The notes beneath the pieces were generated by a model. It did not search any database, was not told where the DNA came from, and worked only from the letters and a program-made list of their open reading frames with translations. From contig CALXME010000007.1 in NCBI GenBank assembly GCA_944389395.1, forward strand, positions 1 through 46,325: a stretch of 46,325 nt of DNA, in the 5' to 3' direction. The DNA is from an uncultured Clostridia bacterium (GTDB lineage: Bacteria > Bacillota > Clostridia > TANB77 > CAG-508). Below, piece after piece: positions 18,201 through 27,338 of this stretch (the first letter of the stretch is position 1; each line of letters begins with the position of its first letter). A program made the translations under genes and the position numbers.

Positions 18201-18274
18201 TTTGAAAAAATTCCTATTACCTGTATTCCGATTAATAATCCAATGATAAGAATAAGTTTTTTTAATATCTTCAT
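15218..18274 (-). CDS. Secreted GH25 lysozyme with seven N-terminal repeats
   Basis: 1018 aa. A signal peptide (KKLILIIGLLIGIQVIGIFSN) is followed by seven repeats of about 105 residues. Each starts with a strand like 'LNFELP...N', then 'T-L-K-V-N-G-W-A-L-S-E-D', 'R-Y-x-R-x-D-V' and 'G-Y-G-G-x-x-x-N-P-x-P-G-F'. The repeats occupy about residues 33-790 and look like Ig-type or carbohydrate-binding modules. The C-terminal domain (about 800-1018) is a GH25 muramidase: WHGIDVSEHNGTINWEDVK, FAIIRCGYG, and IWIDMEDADG with the catalytic Asp/Glu, ending in WQYTSSGTVAGIEGNVDMNLYY. It likely cuts peptidoglycan after anchoring to the surface glycan made by this locus. Confidence 0.9.
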   Translation of the reverse strand: MKILKKLILIIGLLIGIQVIGIFSNEVMASSGKINIEIPKQGETKKGTVSVNGWALSDDKNSYVQILLDGTIIGSANRYSREDVLKAIPGYGGRASNPNPGFDFSYDISNLTEGKHILSARIVSSYNTILTIQDIEINVKRYNARLNLEIPSPNETIRDTLKINGWALADDKNAYIQIFLDGVVKGKATRYSREDVLKAIPGYGGKVCNPNPGFDFDIDTSKLATGNHNIKVCIINSNGQIMASETRNIKISKKYETLLNFELPVVNQTYKTTLKLNGWVMSEDKDATIEAYLDGQKIEEKFLRYKRMDVITAIKGYGGYINNPTPGFDLDINTSKIKDGIHKIKLNIISRDGEILATQEKTINIKKYEGKLNIDIPSANQVEKSKLKVNGWALSENKEDKIKILVDNKQIGTATRYERDDVIKAFSQYGGKNINPTPGFDYDIDVTTLTEGTHNLTVQLVSDLEEIIQQQTIPIVVSRKFDARMNFELPKDNQQVKTEFIIDGWILSEDEKATLQLYIDNKLIETNIRRYERDDVLRVVSGYGGKETNPTPGFNAIIDTTSLKDGQHTVTLKLVSRFNKVLVQQNKKINIHKYDARLVIEQPTVNQQVKTTLKVNGWALSEDRDDIIQVKIDNTIIGTATRYQRNDVFSVIAGYGGKESNPLPGYNIDIDLSKIKDGTRKVTVNLLSGKTKEVLVSQTININIKKYNGTINIETPMQNASLKDDFDITGWEMSETIATVKLYVDGSDFSNLVKRIERQDVLDAIKNYGGKDVNPTPGFTATIPSKKLKPGTHQIKIQTISDLGDIIAEQTRKIYLYTNAWHGIDVSEHNGTINWEDVKNSGIDFAIIRCGYGKNDSSQDDLMFQRNITECERLGIPYGVYLYSYAGDREGAKSEAEHVLRLIGNRKPVCGIWIDMEDADGYKQRNNIPYSAGVEVCDEFCKIMESKGYYTGIYANLDWLTGPLNNPLLSKYNKWVAQWNDVCEYGGTYVMWQYTSSGTVAGIEGNVDMNLYYKNKKR

Positions 18275-18309
18275 TTTTCTTTTATACCTTTCTAAATTTC
18301 TTTATTTTA

Positions 18310-18708
18310 TTAGCCTTTTACTGGTAATTTTATATTCATTATTAATATTCCTATTATTACAATACTAGCACCTATAATTCCTTGTGTGCTGAAATTTTCT
18401 TTAAAAATAACTTTAGATGCCACTAGTGTTAATACTTGTACAATTCCAGTTGTTAATGGCATAATATAGCTTAAATCAAAAAGTACCACAATCCTTGTAA
18501 ATAATAAAAAACTACAAATATAGCATATAAATCCTATTAAACTAATAGGACTTATTCCAAAATTGATATTCCCATCTGCCATGGAAAAACTACCAGGATT
18601 ACCTCCGAATTTCATTAGAATTAATCCTGATAAAGTAAGTACCAAATATATCAAAACTAAAATAATTTGCATTTTTAAATTTCTCCTTTTTTTAGTTGTT
18701 TCCATCAT
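18310..18708 (-). CDS. Small EamA/SMR-like membrane protein
   Basis: About 132 aa with four hydrophobic segments, ending in FSTQGIIGASIVIIGILIM, a pattern shared by small multidrug resistance and EamA half-transporters. In polysaccharide loci such small proteins often act as undecaprenyl-phosphate-sugar flippases (ArnE/F-like), which would fit here but is inferred. I chose ATG-ATG at 18708 because AAAAGGAG lies just upstream. An ATG at 18729 overlaps the previous stop, and a third at 18672 also has an AAGGAG; the true start is uncertain. Confidence 0.75.
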   Translation of the reverse strand: MMETTKKRRNLKMQIILVLIYLVLTLSGLILMKFGGNPGSFSMADGNINFGISPISLIGFICYICSFLLFTRIVVLFDLSYIMPLTTGIVQVLTLVASKVIFKENFSTQGIIGASIVIIGILIMNIKLPVKG

Positions 18709-18722
18709 TTTTCTCCTTTTGG

Positions 18723-19769
18723 TTACCATTTGATATCTATTTTTAATTTATTAATCATAAAGTTATATACACTAATAAATAATCTAAATAATCCACATTT
18801 ATATATTTTTCTCATAATAGCTACTTTTGTATTAGATTTATGACTTATACAATATGATATTTTTAAATATTTTGAGTTTCTCCAAGTAGCAAAATTTTTG
18901 TTTAAATATTCTTTATTTTTTCTTAATTCTTCTTTAAAATTGCTTGTTTTATCTGCTGAAATTCTAAACATTAATGAAATTCCAAAATGCAAAAAAGCCA
19001 TACAATCTATTACTGGTAATAATTTTTTCCCATTTTCATCATGTTCATAGATTTCTTTTATTTTTAACATAGCATTTTGTGTTGCCTCTACTTGCTCTTT
19101 TTTAATAGTAGACATAATAGAATCTTGTCTTACCATATAATAATATAAGCTGTCTTTTATAAAAGTCATTTTTTTAGTATTTAAATATGCTAAAAGCAAA
19201 AACATCATATCATCAAATACTCTTGGTGGGTTTTCTAAATTTTTCATATTTTTTAATACTTCTGCCTTGTATAATTTGTTCCATAATGCTGTATTAATAG
19301 ACAAAATATCTTCTGGGTTCTTATCCATATCAATTTCTTTTCCTTCAAACTGTGTCATTTCTGTTGAATAAACATGTCCTGTGTCTACATCCATTCTATC
19401 AAATCCGCAAATTGATATATCTGCATTTGTTTTTTTGGCTGCATTATATAGTTTTTCTGCATAATCTAAAGCTATATAATCGTCTGAATCTGTAAAACCG
19501 ATATATTCTCCTCTTGCTTTTGCAATTCCATCAAAACGTCCTTTCCAAACCCCCTCATTTTGTTTGTCAATTATAATTATATTTTTATCAGGGTATTTTT
19601 CTTGATATTCTTTCAATATAGATAAACAATTATCTGGTGATCCATCATTAATACATATAATTTCTACACTATCTAATGTTTGATTAACTAAAGAATCCAT
19701 ACTTCTATGAAGATATTTTTCTACTTTGTATACTGGTACAATAATACTTACTTTTATTTTATTTTCCAT
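18723..19769 (-). CDS. Glycosyltransferase family 2
   Basis: 348 aa. The GT-A domain is clear: VSIIVPVYKVEKYLHRSMDSLVNQTLDSVEIICINDGSPDNC, then EYIGFTDSDDYIALDY (DXD). The C-terminal third carries helices that read as accessory and membrane-associated segments (FRLFISVYNFMIN). Of the EpsJ/WcaA type, that adds a sugar to a lipid-linked glycan on the cytoplasmic face. The donor and acceptor are unknown. Follows glf by 17 nt in the operon, so a galactofuranose donor is possible. Confidence 0.88.
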   Translation of the reverse strand: MENKIKVSIIVPVYKVEKYLHRSMDSLVNQTLDSVEIICINDGSPDNCLSILKEYQEKYPDKNIIIIDKQNEGVWKGRFDGIAKARGEYIGFTDSDDYIALDYAEKLYNAAKKTNADISICGFDRMDVDTGHVYSTEMTQFEGKEIDMDKNPEDILSINTALWNKLYKAEVLKNMKNLENPPRVFDDMMFLLLAYLNTKKMTFIKDSLYYYMVRQDSIMSTIKKEQVEATQNAMLKIKEIYEHDENGKKLLPVIDCMAFLHFGISLMFRISADKTSNFKEELRKNKEYLNKNFATWRNSKYLKISYCISHKSNTKVAIMRKIYKCGLFRLFISVYNFMINKLKIDIKW

Positions 19770-19786
19770 TTTTATTCCCTACCTTT

Positions 19787-20950
19787 TTATATTTTTTCAC
19801 TCATTTCTAATGCCTTTTCTATGACAGCATCCATATTGTAATATTTATATTCTGCTAATCTTCCTACTAAATGGATATTATGAAATTTATTAATTTCTTC
19901 TTTATAATTGTTATACATTTTTATATTTTCTTCATTAATTATTGGATAATATGGATCTAAACATTTTTTATTATTAGCATCATATTTCAAAGGATATTCT
20001 TTTAAAATAGTCGTTTCACCTTCTATTTCTTGATTTGTTAGATATTTAAATTCTGTAATTCTTGTAAATTTTTCTTCATTTGGATAATTCACAACAGAAT
20101 TTGGTTGAAAATATGTTTTATGATAATTTTCAAATACTAAATCTAGAGATCTATATGGTAATCTTCCATATTTGTAATTTAGTAACTCGTCTACCGCTCC
20201 TGTAAAAATAATTGGTTTTTCAAATATTTCTCCTTCTATTTTTACTTTTTTATTTTCAAAATCTAATTCTATAATTTCTGTTATATTTTTATTTAAAACA
20301 ATATCTATATTTTCATGGTTTAACATATTTTCAAAAAGTTTTGTAAAGCCTTCTTTTGGCATATATTGAATAGAATCTTTGAAGTATCTATCATCATACC
20401 CTAATACTACTGGAACTCTATTAATTACAGATTTATCTACTTCTTCTACTGGAATTCCCCATTGCTTTGCAGTATAATGTACAAATACTTTTTCAAACAC
20501 ATATTCTCCAAATTCTTTTATTAACGGATTTTCATGTTTAATTAAATCTAATATAGATATTTTTTCAAGCTCTGGATAATGCTCTTTTAATATAGTTTTG
20601 ATTTTATCAGCTTTTTCTTTTTCAAATAACATCTCTAATGATGTAAAGTTAAATGGTATTGGGACTAGTTTTCCATCTATTTTTCCTATTACTTTGTGTT
20701 CATATGGATAAAATTCTGAAAATTGCTTTAAAAATTCAAATACTTTTTCATTATTGGTATGAAAAATATGTGGTCCATATAGATGTATTCTTACGCCATT
20801 TTCCTCAAATTTTTCATACATATTCCCACCTATTTGTTGTCTTTTTTCTACAATTAAAACTTTTTTCCCTTTTTCTGCTACTTTTCTAGCAACAACAGCA
20901 CCTGCAAATCCTGCTCCTACAATTAATAAATCGTATTGGTTCATTTTCAT
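19787..20950 (-). CDS. glf: UDP-galactopyranose mutase
   Basis: Converts UDP-galactopyranose to UDP-galactofuranose with reduced FAD. About 387 aa, typical. The FAD-binding motif LLIVGAGFAGAVVARKVAEKGKKV is N-terminal, followed by IGGNMYEKFEENGVRIHLYGPHIFHT and the active-site FNFTSLEML. YKYYNMDAVIEKALEM closes the protein (conserved Y-Y-N-M-D). The ATG overlaps the stop of the upstream gene (TGATG), so I chose 20950; a GTG at 20953 or an ATG at 20944 is possible. Its presence says the surface polymer contains galactofuranose. Confidence 0.95.
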   Translation of the reverse strand: MKMNQYDLLIVGAGFAGAVVARKVAEKGKKVLIVEKRQQIGGNMYEKFEENGVRIHLYGPHIFHTNNEKVFEFLKQFSEFYPYEHKVIGKIDGKLVPIPFNFTSLEMLFEKEKADKIKTILKEHYPELEKISILDLIKHENPLIKEFGEYVFEKVFVHYTAKQWGIPVEEVDKSVINRVPVVLGYDDRYFKDSIQYMPKEGFTKLFENMLNHENIDIVLNKNITEIIELDFENKKVKIEGEIFEKPIIFTGAVDELLNYKYGRLPYRSLDLVFENYHKTYFQPNSVVNYPNEEKFTRITEFKYLTNQEIEGETTILKEYPLKYDANNKKCLDPYYPIINEENIKMYNNYKEEINKFHNIHLVGRLAEYKYYNMDAVIEKALEMSEKI

Positions 20951-21309
20951 CACTTTCCTTTCTTTTCTTCATTTTTTTCTTCGCGATATTCTTTTAAAGC
21001 TATATAATGATTTAAATTTTTTACTTTTTCGTCTAATATAGATATCTTCATATTACTAATAAAACCTTCTATTAACAAAAAGCTTATCATTACTAAAAAT
21101 ACAAAATTAACTGGTGCCATAAATCCTAATTTCTCGGAAATCCATTCTACTGCTACTGAAAATATACTCATTAATATTAATAATACTGTTCCAATTACCC
21201 ATATAATAGAATCTGCTGTTTTTAGTTTTGCTTGTTTTACTTTTTTAATGCATAATACAAATGATAAGATTGAACATATCACTAGTATTATTCTTAATGT
21301 TATTGTCAT
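20950..21309 (-). CDS. DUF2304-type small membrane protein
   Basis: 119 aa with three hydrophobic segments (LRIILVICSILSFVLCI, IIWVIGTVLLILMSIF, VNFVFLVMISFLLIEGF), then a charged C-terminal helix (LDEKVKNLNHYIALKEY...). Proteins of this family are often paired with DPM-like glycosyltransferases, as here with the next gene upstream, to which it is separated by one base. A partner role in the membrane is inferred. Confidence 0.8.
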   Translation of the reverse strand: MTITLRIILVICSILSFVLCIKKVKQAKLKTADSIIWVIGTVLLILMSIFSVAVEWISEKLGFMAPVNFVFLVMISFLLIEGFISNMKISILDEKVKNLNHYIALKEYREEKNEEKKGK

Positions 21310-21310
21310 A

Positions 21311-22009
21311 TTATTTTCCTCCTTTTTTTGTAAAAGCTCTTATAAATAAAATTGAAAACATTACACTTAACATATATTCTATAGACTTAAATGCATTAAG
21401 ATAGCTTTCGCCAAACTCTCTTTCACTCATTTCTACTTGTATTTCTTTCACTTTCATTTTTTTCTTCATCATATAAACTATTGTATCTGGTTCAGGTGTT
21501 AGGCTAGGATTTCCTACAAATTCTTGCATTGCTTTCTTATTAAATGCTCTCATTCCAGAAGTTGGGTCTGTTATTTTTTTACCAGTCACTAATTTCATAG
21601 CCAATTGTATCATATTACTACCCAACATTCTGATTGATTTTGGTTTTTTTTGTGTTACAAATCTTGAACCTATTGCTATATCATAATTATTTTCTTCTAT
21701 CTCTTTTACCAATTGTTTTAAATATTTTGCTTGATGCTGTCCGTCACCATCAAATTGGATAGCAATATCATATCCGTTTTCCAGTGCATATTTCATTCCT
21801 ATCTGGATTCCACTTGTCAATCCATAATTAATTGGCAAAGATATCATATTAAAACCATTTTTTTCGCAAACTTCTTTTGTATTGTCTTTTGAACAATCAT
21901 TGATGATAACATAATCATATTCTTTTGCATTGTTATTTAAATCATTTATTGTTTTTTCTATATTTAAGGCTTCATTATATGCTGGTACAATTATTAATAC
22001 TTTCATCAT
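21311..22009 (-). CDS. Dolichol/polyprenyl-phosphate mannosyltransferase-like GT2
   Basis: 232 aa. VLIIVPAYNEALNIEKTINDL, DYVIINDCSKDNTKEVCEKNG, and GYDIAIQFDGDGQHQAKYLKQL (DXD plus D-G-Q-H) are classic. D-P-T-S-G-M-R-A-F-N-K-K-A follows. It transfers a sugar to a polyprenyl phosphate on the cytoplasmic membrane. Paired with the DUF2304 protein. Two tandem ATGs follow AAGGAG; the first is taken. Confidence 0.9.
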   Translation of the reverse strand: MMKVLIIVPAYNEALNIEKTINDLNNNAKEYDYVIINDCSKDNTKEVCEKNGFNMISLPINYGLTSGIQIGMKYALENGYDIAIQFDGDGQHQAKYLKQLVKEIEENNYDIAIGSRFVTQKKPKSIRMLGSNMIQLAMKLVTGKKITDPTSGMRAFNKKAMQEFVGNPSLTPEPDTIVYMMKKKMKVKEIQVEMSEREFGESYLNAFKSIEYMLSVMFSILFIRAFTKKGGK

Positions 22010-22026
22010 TTTCTCCTTCTTATTAA

Positions 22027-23391
22027 TTAAAAAAATTGTATGATTGATTTTATCGCTATTATATTGATTAAAATCATACTACACATAAATATAGTTTTTA
22101 TATGTCTTATTTTTAAATAATTATTTTTCAAACTTAAACATAATAGAATTAGTATTGCAGTTGGTATAAAGTATCTTCCTTGAACTCCAGAAATAATTTG
22201 TGAACCAACAATACTCCAAGAAATATACATAGCAGTAAATACTAATAAAATAATTCCAAAGCTTATTGCTAGTACCCATAAACGTTGTTTTCCATTCATT
22301 GCTATTTCATTTTTTTCAAACCATCCTGCTATTATTAAAATAAAAATTGTAATTATAATATATGTATCTGATACGCTTATACTTTGCCAACCTAATTTGT
22401 TACCTACTAGTCCTAATAGATAATCTTCTCCCATTACATTGAATGTATTTTTTAATGTTTTTGCATAATTGATAGGATTTGATAATATTCCTTTTATTTG
22501 TTCTGTAGCATTGATATTATTAGATTGAACATATTCTCTTTCATCAATATACTGCGATTGATATAAATACCAAGATGCTCCAACAATAAGTCCAATTAAA
22601 ATACTTCCTATAATTATAATTAATTTTTTCTTTTTTTCTATTTTCTTGTTACAAATTAACAATAATAACAGTCCTACTAATGGTAAATATACAATCTTTA
22701 CTAATGATAAAAATATAGTTATTCCAAATATCATCGCAATTTCTTTTTTGGATACTTGTTCTGCTTTAAATGTTAAGTATAAAATATATGCAATAAAGAA
22801 AATTGCAACTGCATTTATCATAGAATCTGGTGAAACTGAAGCAGCTTGATGTATAAGCATTGGCATAAACATATATAATGTTAATACCATTTTTCCAAAA
22901 GGTATTTTTTTAATCGCAAAATATCCTAATAGTACGAAAAATGTGAAATTTAACAATCTTGCTAAATATATTCCTACTAAAATATTGAGATTTAATATTT
23001 TTGCAATCCACAGTCCAAAACCACTGAAAATATAAGCTATTCCGCAATATCCCTGTGCTTCTGTATATACTTCTTGAGTTTCGTTATAATCTGTTTTTAT
23101 TTGCCATTTTTCTTGTAAATCTTCATAATTTTTGATATTAGACAAATTGTACTCCGCTAATGCTTTTGGAATAATAGCTCTATGTTTACTATTTTCGTCC
23201 AATTTAGCAATAAATTGCCCATCATTATATACTTCATATGCTCTTATAATGTGAGCAGGTTCATCTGCAACCTGATATGGAACCATTGAAAACAAATATA
23301 TTAATCCTATTGGTATAATAAATATTAAAAAGATATTTTCCCATTTTTCTGTTATTTTTTTATATATCTTTTTTATAAATTCTATTTTCAT
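22027..23391 (-). CDS. DUF2142-like polytopic membrane protein
   Basis: About 454 aa with about 10-12 hydrophobic segments. The extracellular loop after the first segment has VPYQVADEPAHIIRAYEVYNDGQF and the later V-S-P-D-S-M-I-N, signatures of DUF2142 and related GT-C-like membrane glycosyltransferases. I chose ATG at 23391 (M-K-I-E-F) because GAGG lies about 9 nt upstream. It overlaps the preceding gene by 32 nt. It probably adds a sugar outside the membrane from a lipid-phosphate donor made by the DPM-like enzyme (inference). Confidence 0.8.
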   Translation of the reverse strand: MKIEFIKKIYKKITEKWENIFLIFIIPIGLIYLFSMVPYQVADEPAHIIRAYEVYNDGQFIAKLDENSKHRAIIPKALAEYNLSNIKNYEDLQEKWQIKTDYNETQEVYTEAQGYCGIAYIFSGFGLWIAKILNLNILVGIYLARLLNFTFFVLLGYFAIKKIPFGKMVLTLYMFMPMLIHQAASVSPDSMINAVAIFFIAYILYLTFKAEQVSKKEIAMIFGITIFLSLVKIVYLPLVGLLLLLICNKKIEKKKKLIIIIGSILIGLIVGASWYLYQSQYIDEREYVQSNNINATEQIKGILSNPINYAKTLKNTFNVMGEDYLLGLVGNKLGWQSISVSDTYIIITIFILIIAGWFEKNEIAMNGKQRLWVLAISFGIILLVFTAMYISWSIVGSQIISGVQGRYFIPTAILILLCLSLKNNYLKIRHIKTIFMCSMILINIIAIKSIIQFF

Positions 23392-25003
23392 TATTTTTTT
23401 CCTCATTTTTCAATTTCATCTTTTTCCTTCTAATTAATAAATAGATATCAAATAATATTGCTATTAATGTTGTTGTAAATGGTGCTATTGCATACCTATC
23501 CATCAATGAACCTAATAATGTATACATTACCATTTGTGCAAAAGCATATGTATATAATATAATTACTAATTCATTGGTTTTTAGATAATTTTCTTGGTAT
23601 TTATTTTTTATAATAAAATATTGAATTATTTTTATTAACCATATAAGAGGTAGCAATAACATTACAAACTTAAATACTGCTTTGGCTGGAATCATCATAG
23701 ATACCATATAATCATTAACTGGTTCTATATATTTATTTACTCCTATATATTCTTGTGCATATTTTGCATAAAAATCCGGTAAATATAATGCATTTGAATT
23801 ATTTCTGTATATACAATATCCTAAGAACGTTATTTCCGTATCTTGTTCTAATGAAAAATTTTTTTCAATATAGTAATAATTTCCAAATTCTGTTTTAGTT
23901 TGTACATCAAATATATCAATAATTGCTAAGTAGTTAGATATATAACTACTTAATAATGTTTTTGGTTCTTTTATTAAGATTTGTAGCACAAAATTAATTC
24001 CTTCTACTACTGATATATCTTTCTCTTTTGTATAAATTACTTTTCTTTGTCCTTCTGGATTCATATATGTACCTTTATCAAGTAATATAAATCCTTTATA
24101 GTTTTCATCTTTTCCATCTATAATATTTATTATTTTTATTCTATCTTCTTCGTTTAATCTTGTATCTTTTTCGATATTTTCTTTTTTATAATTTTCCTTG
24201 TTTGGATCTGTTCTATATTCTGTTACTCCTTCCATAATTGTTCTTCCAAGCAATCCTTCTGAACTTTTAGATTTGTCAATTTGTATATTTTTTATTTTTA
24301 ATATATAATTCCATCCTATTATACTAATTATTAAACTGATAATACATACAAATAACACTACAAATCTTTGTATAATATTTTCTTTTTTGAATTTTTTTAT
24401 TAATGATAAAATGATTGCCGTGCATAATGGAACCATAGATGTTAATATATATGTCTGTTTCAAATGCCATGAACAAACTGTTAAGAATGCAAATACTATA
24501 GTATATATTATATATTTTACTTTGTTTGTTTTAAAATCAAAATGTATCCAGTTCCATGCCAAATAACACATTAATATTGCTATTGTAATAGAAGCAAATT
24601 CTGTTAGTATAACATGATAAAATCCAAATATTATAGGATTAAAAGCAACTAATAAAAAGAATAATATTATTAAACTTACTTTTAGTATTTTGCTTTTTTC
24701 TTCTTTTTGAATTGTATTTTTATACATAAAATATACTGAAATTATCATAATCAAGTAAAAAATATAAGTACCTATTAATAATGCTAATTGATTTTTTCCA
24801 AATATTGTATTTAATATGTATATTCCTAGTGGAAATACAAAACTTCTTACTGGTTCCCAATTCATAAAATCTAGATTTGGTGTAAACATTTCAGCTAACC
24901 ATATATATTGTGAAGAATCATAGCCTAGTGTAATATTATAACTACAATAAATAATTGTAACAATAATAGCTCCTATTGTTATTCCCCATGTTTTCCTATT
25001 CAT
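23360..25003 (-). CDS. Polytopic membrane protein, probably GT-C-like
   Basis: 547 aa, about 11-12 membrane segments, with a large extracellular loop between residues about 230 and 410 (K-S-S-E-G-L-L-G-R-T-I-M-E-G onward). The N-terminal pattern GYDSSQYIWLAEMF puts an Asp early in the first extracellular loop, as in GT-C glycosyltransferases. No specific family recognised. It overlaps DUF2142-like, so they are translated together. Donor and substrate unknown. Confidence 0.7.
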   Translation of the reverse strand: MNRKTWGITIGAIIVTIIYCSYNITLGYDSSQYIWLAEMFTPNLDFMNWEPVRSFVFPLGIYILNTIFGKNQLALLIGTYIFYLIMIISVYFMYKNTIQKEEKSKILKVSLIILFFLLVAFNPIIFGFYHVILTEFASITIAILMCYLAWNWIHFDFKTNKVKYIIYTIVFAFLTVCSWHLKQTYILTSMVPLCTAIILSLIKKFKKENIIQRFVVLFVCIISLIISIIGWNYILKIKNIQIDKSKSSEGLLGRTIMEGVTEYRTDPNKENYKKENIEKDTRLNEEDRIKIINIIDGKDENYKGFILLDKGTYMNPEGQRKVIYTKEKDISVVEGINFVLQILIKEPKTLLSSYISNYLAIIDIFDVQTKTEFGNYYYIEKNFSLEQDTEITFLGYCIYRNNSNALYLPDFYAKYAQEYIGVNKYIEPVNDYMVSMMIPAKAVFKFVMLLLPLIWLIKIIQYFIIKNKYQENYLKTNELVIILYTYAFAQMVMYTLLGSLMDRYAIAPFTTTLIAILFDIYLLIRRKKMKLKNEEKNNENRIYKKDI

Positions 25004-25019
25004 TTAAAATTCTCCCTTA

Positions 25020-27248
25020 CTATTTTCTTCTTATTGTTTTTTTTACTTTTTTAGCTATTTTCCATAACTTGCTTCTTCTTAAAGTTTCATATTTATGAAT
25101 AACATGTCCATACATAGCTTGATAAGTTGCAAATTCAAATGCTTGGTTCTTTTCTTTATAAGCTAATAATGAATACATACTATTTCCTGTATTTTCTGTT
25201 TGACTAGTAATATCTTGATACATTTTTAAATAATAATTTTGCATCTCTTCTGTTGTTTTAAATGTATATTTTTCAAAATTTGATTTTATTATGCCATATT
25301 CTTCTTTATTATTACTTATTTCTTTAATTTTTTCAAGTATTTTATTTGTATTTTCTAAATCTATTACCCATCCTAATTGGTCTTTTTTTACTCTATCACC
25401 TACTGCTCCAATGTCAAAGGTAAGTACTGGAACTTTTGCCATGTAACTTTCTGTTAAAGTGTAAGAATAGGTTTCTGGCCAAGTTGCAAAAATACATACT
25501 AAATCAATTTGATTGTCTATTAATAATTGTGGTAGCTCTCCTCTTTTGTAAGCTCCATGGTATGTATAATTGCTTGTGTTTTTAGTCAAGAGCTCTTCTT
25601 CTGATTTTCCGAATAAATGAATTTTAATGTTTGGTTCATGACAATTTTTGATTAATTCTCTTAATACTCTACTTCCCTTATGAATTGCCATTGCTCCTAC
25701 AAATGCAATATCAAATGTTGTTTTTTCTTGTTTTTCTTTTGCTGTTATTGGTATAACAGTTACTCCATGTTCTACTACTTCTATTTCTAAATCAGGATAT
25801 ACTTTGATAAATTGTTTTTTTGTATTTTCTGATGGCACAATGATTTTATCAAATTTTTTCAAAATTTTTTCAGCTGTTTTTCTCCAGTTTTCTAAAATAT
25901 TGCTGTTTACGCCATATCTTATTTTCAAACATTTTGCACAATCTTTATTTGGGTCTTTTTCGCAGAATTTATCTTGATAAACCATGTTAATAGATGGACA
26001 ACTCATATATAAATCATGTAGTGTTATGATGCTTTTTATATTTCTTTTTTTTGCAATCTCAATTGCATCAAATGTTTGAAATAGAAAATGGTGAACATGT
26101 AAAATATCAAATTGAAATGTATCAAATAACATTTCTAAGGCTTCACGATAACTATTATTTGTATAATGAATTTGTCCATATTGGAAAATATCTGTTTTAA
26201 AGTTTATGATTTCTTTTCCTATTTCATTGGTATATAAATATAATTTAAATCTAGACAAATCATATTTATCTGGTGCTAATACAAAACTTGCAATATTTTC
26301 TTCTTTGTTTTTTAATATTAAGTCTTTAATATGTAGAGAAGTTCCTCCTGTCATTTCCATGTTTTCTTCCCATTCATTTACTAAATATAAAATTCTCTTT
26401 TTCCCATATAAATAAATATTTAGTTGCACATTTTCTTGAATATCTCTTAAAGGATTATTAGAAATAAATTCATCTGTTTTTACTACATAAATAGGATGTT
26501 TTGTTCTTAATAATCTCATGTGTTCGTCTATGATAGCAGCTCTAGATTCTGTTAAATTTTCTTTTTTAAAACTTTGTGTTCCTTTATGATAGATAAAGGT
26601 ATTATCACATAACACATTGATATATCCATGATCTAATGCACGATAGCAAAAATCATTTTCTTCTCCATAACCTTTTCCAAATGTTTCATCATCAAATATT
26701 CCTAATTCAGTAATCACATCTCTTTTGATAAACATACAAAATCCATTTCCTGTTGTCAATTCAGGATAACGATTTTTTGAAATTTTTTCAATCATTTGCG
26801 CATATTGCTCTAATGTCATATTTTTTGGTAATTCATTATCAATTCCAAAATTAGGAACAGAACATATTGTTCCGTTGTTTGTTAAAGGTGTTACTGTTGC
26901 AATATAGGGATTAGAATAAGCACAGGTTTGTATTTTTTCTATCCAGTTTTTCGTTACTTCTGTATCACTATTTAATAAAATAACATCATTTTCCGAATAT
27001 TGCATTCCTTTATTAACTGTTTTTACAAATCCCATATTTTCTTCATTATCTAATACTACTATTTGCTTATCTGCGTTTTCTTCTTTATATTTTTGTAACA
27101 TTGGTAATATTTTTTCATCTGGGCTTTTGTCATTTATTAGTACTAGTGTGTTTTTTTCTAAGTCTGTATTTTTTAAAATACTTTTTATACATTCTTCTGT
27201 ATATGTGTATGCATTATATACTGGTACAATAATATCTATATTTTTCAT
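25020..27248 (-). CDS. Bifunctional glycosyltransferase, GT2 + GT4
   Basis: 742 aa. Residues 1-250 are a GT2 domain: IDIIVPVYNAYTYTEECIKSIL, LINDKSPDEKI, VILLNSDTEVTKNW, and GKGYGEENDFCYRALDHGY (the E-D catalytic pair). Residues about 290-710 are a GT4/GT-B enzyme: TGGTSLHIKDLILK, HVHHFLFQTFDA, ITLHDLYMSCPS, VEHGVTVIP, FVGAMAIHKGSRVLREL, and TWPETYSYTLTESYMAKVPVL (E-x7-E-like motif). A four-Cys cluster C-E-K-D-P-N-K-D-C-A-K-C may bind a metal. It would add two linkages of the same polymer. The upstream gap contains repeat copy B. Confidence 0.88.
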   Translation of the reverse strand: MKNIDIIVPVYNAYTYTEECIKSILKNTDLEKNTLVLINDKSPDEKILPMLQKYKEENADKQIVVLDNEENMGFVKTVNKGMQYSENDVILLNSDTEVTKNWIEKIQTCAYSNPYIATVTPLTNNGTICSVPNFGIDNELPKNMTLEQYAQMIEKISKNRYPELTTGNGFCMFIKRDVITELGIFDDETFGKGYGEENDFCYRALDHGYINVLCDNTFIYHKGTQSFKKENLTESRAAIIDEHMRLLRTKHPIYVVKTDEFISNNPLRDIQENVQLNIYLYGKKRILYLVNEWEENMEMTGGTSLHIKDLILKNKEENIASFVLAPDKYDLSRFKLYLYTNEIGKEIINFKTDIFQYGQIHYTNNSYREALEMLFDTFQFDILHVHHFLFQTFDAIEIAKKRNIKSIITLHDLYMSCPSINMVYQDKFCEKDPNKDCAKCLKIRYGVNSNILENWRKTAEKILKKFDKIIVPSENTKKQFIKVYPDLEIEVVEHGVTVIPITAKEKQEKTTFDIAFVGAMAIHKGSRVLRELIKNCHEPNIKIHLFGKSEEELLTKNTSNYTYHGAYKRGELPQLLIDNQIDLVCIFATWPETYSYTLTESYMAKVPVLTFDIGAVGDRVKKDQLGWVIDLENTNKILEKIKEISNNKEEYGIIKSNFEKYTFKTTEEMQNYYLKMYQDITSQTENTGNSMYSLLAYKEKNQAFEFATYQAMYGHVIHKYETLRRSKLWKIAKKVKKTIRRK

Positions 27249-27276
27249 GTTTTTCTCCTTTTCTATAGGGTATTAG

Positions 27277-27338
27277 TTGGCATTCAAACCTGGAACCAAT
27301 GCCAAAAATTTGGCATCCAAACCTGGAACCAATGCCAA
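27277..27338. repeat. Dispersed 62-nt double palindrome, copy B (minus orientation)
   Basis: Units 27277-27305 and 27310-27338, separated by AAAT. It is the reverse complement of copies A and C with a few base changes. It abuts the stop codon of the GT2 gene at 27339. Confidence 0.85.
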
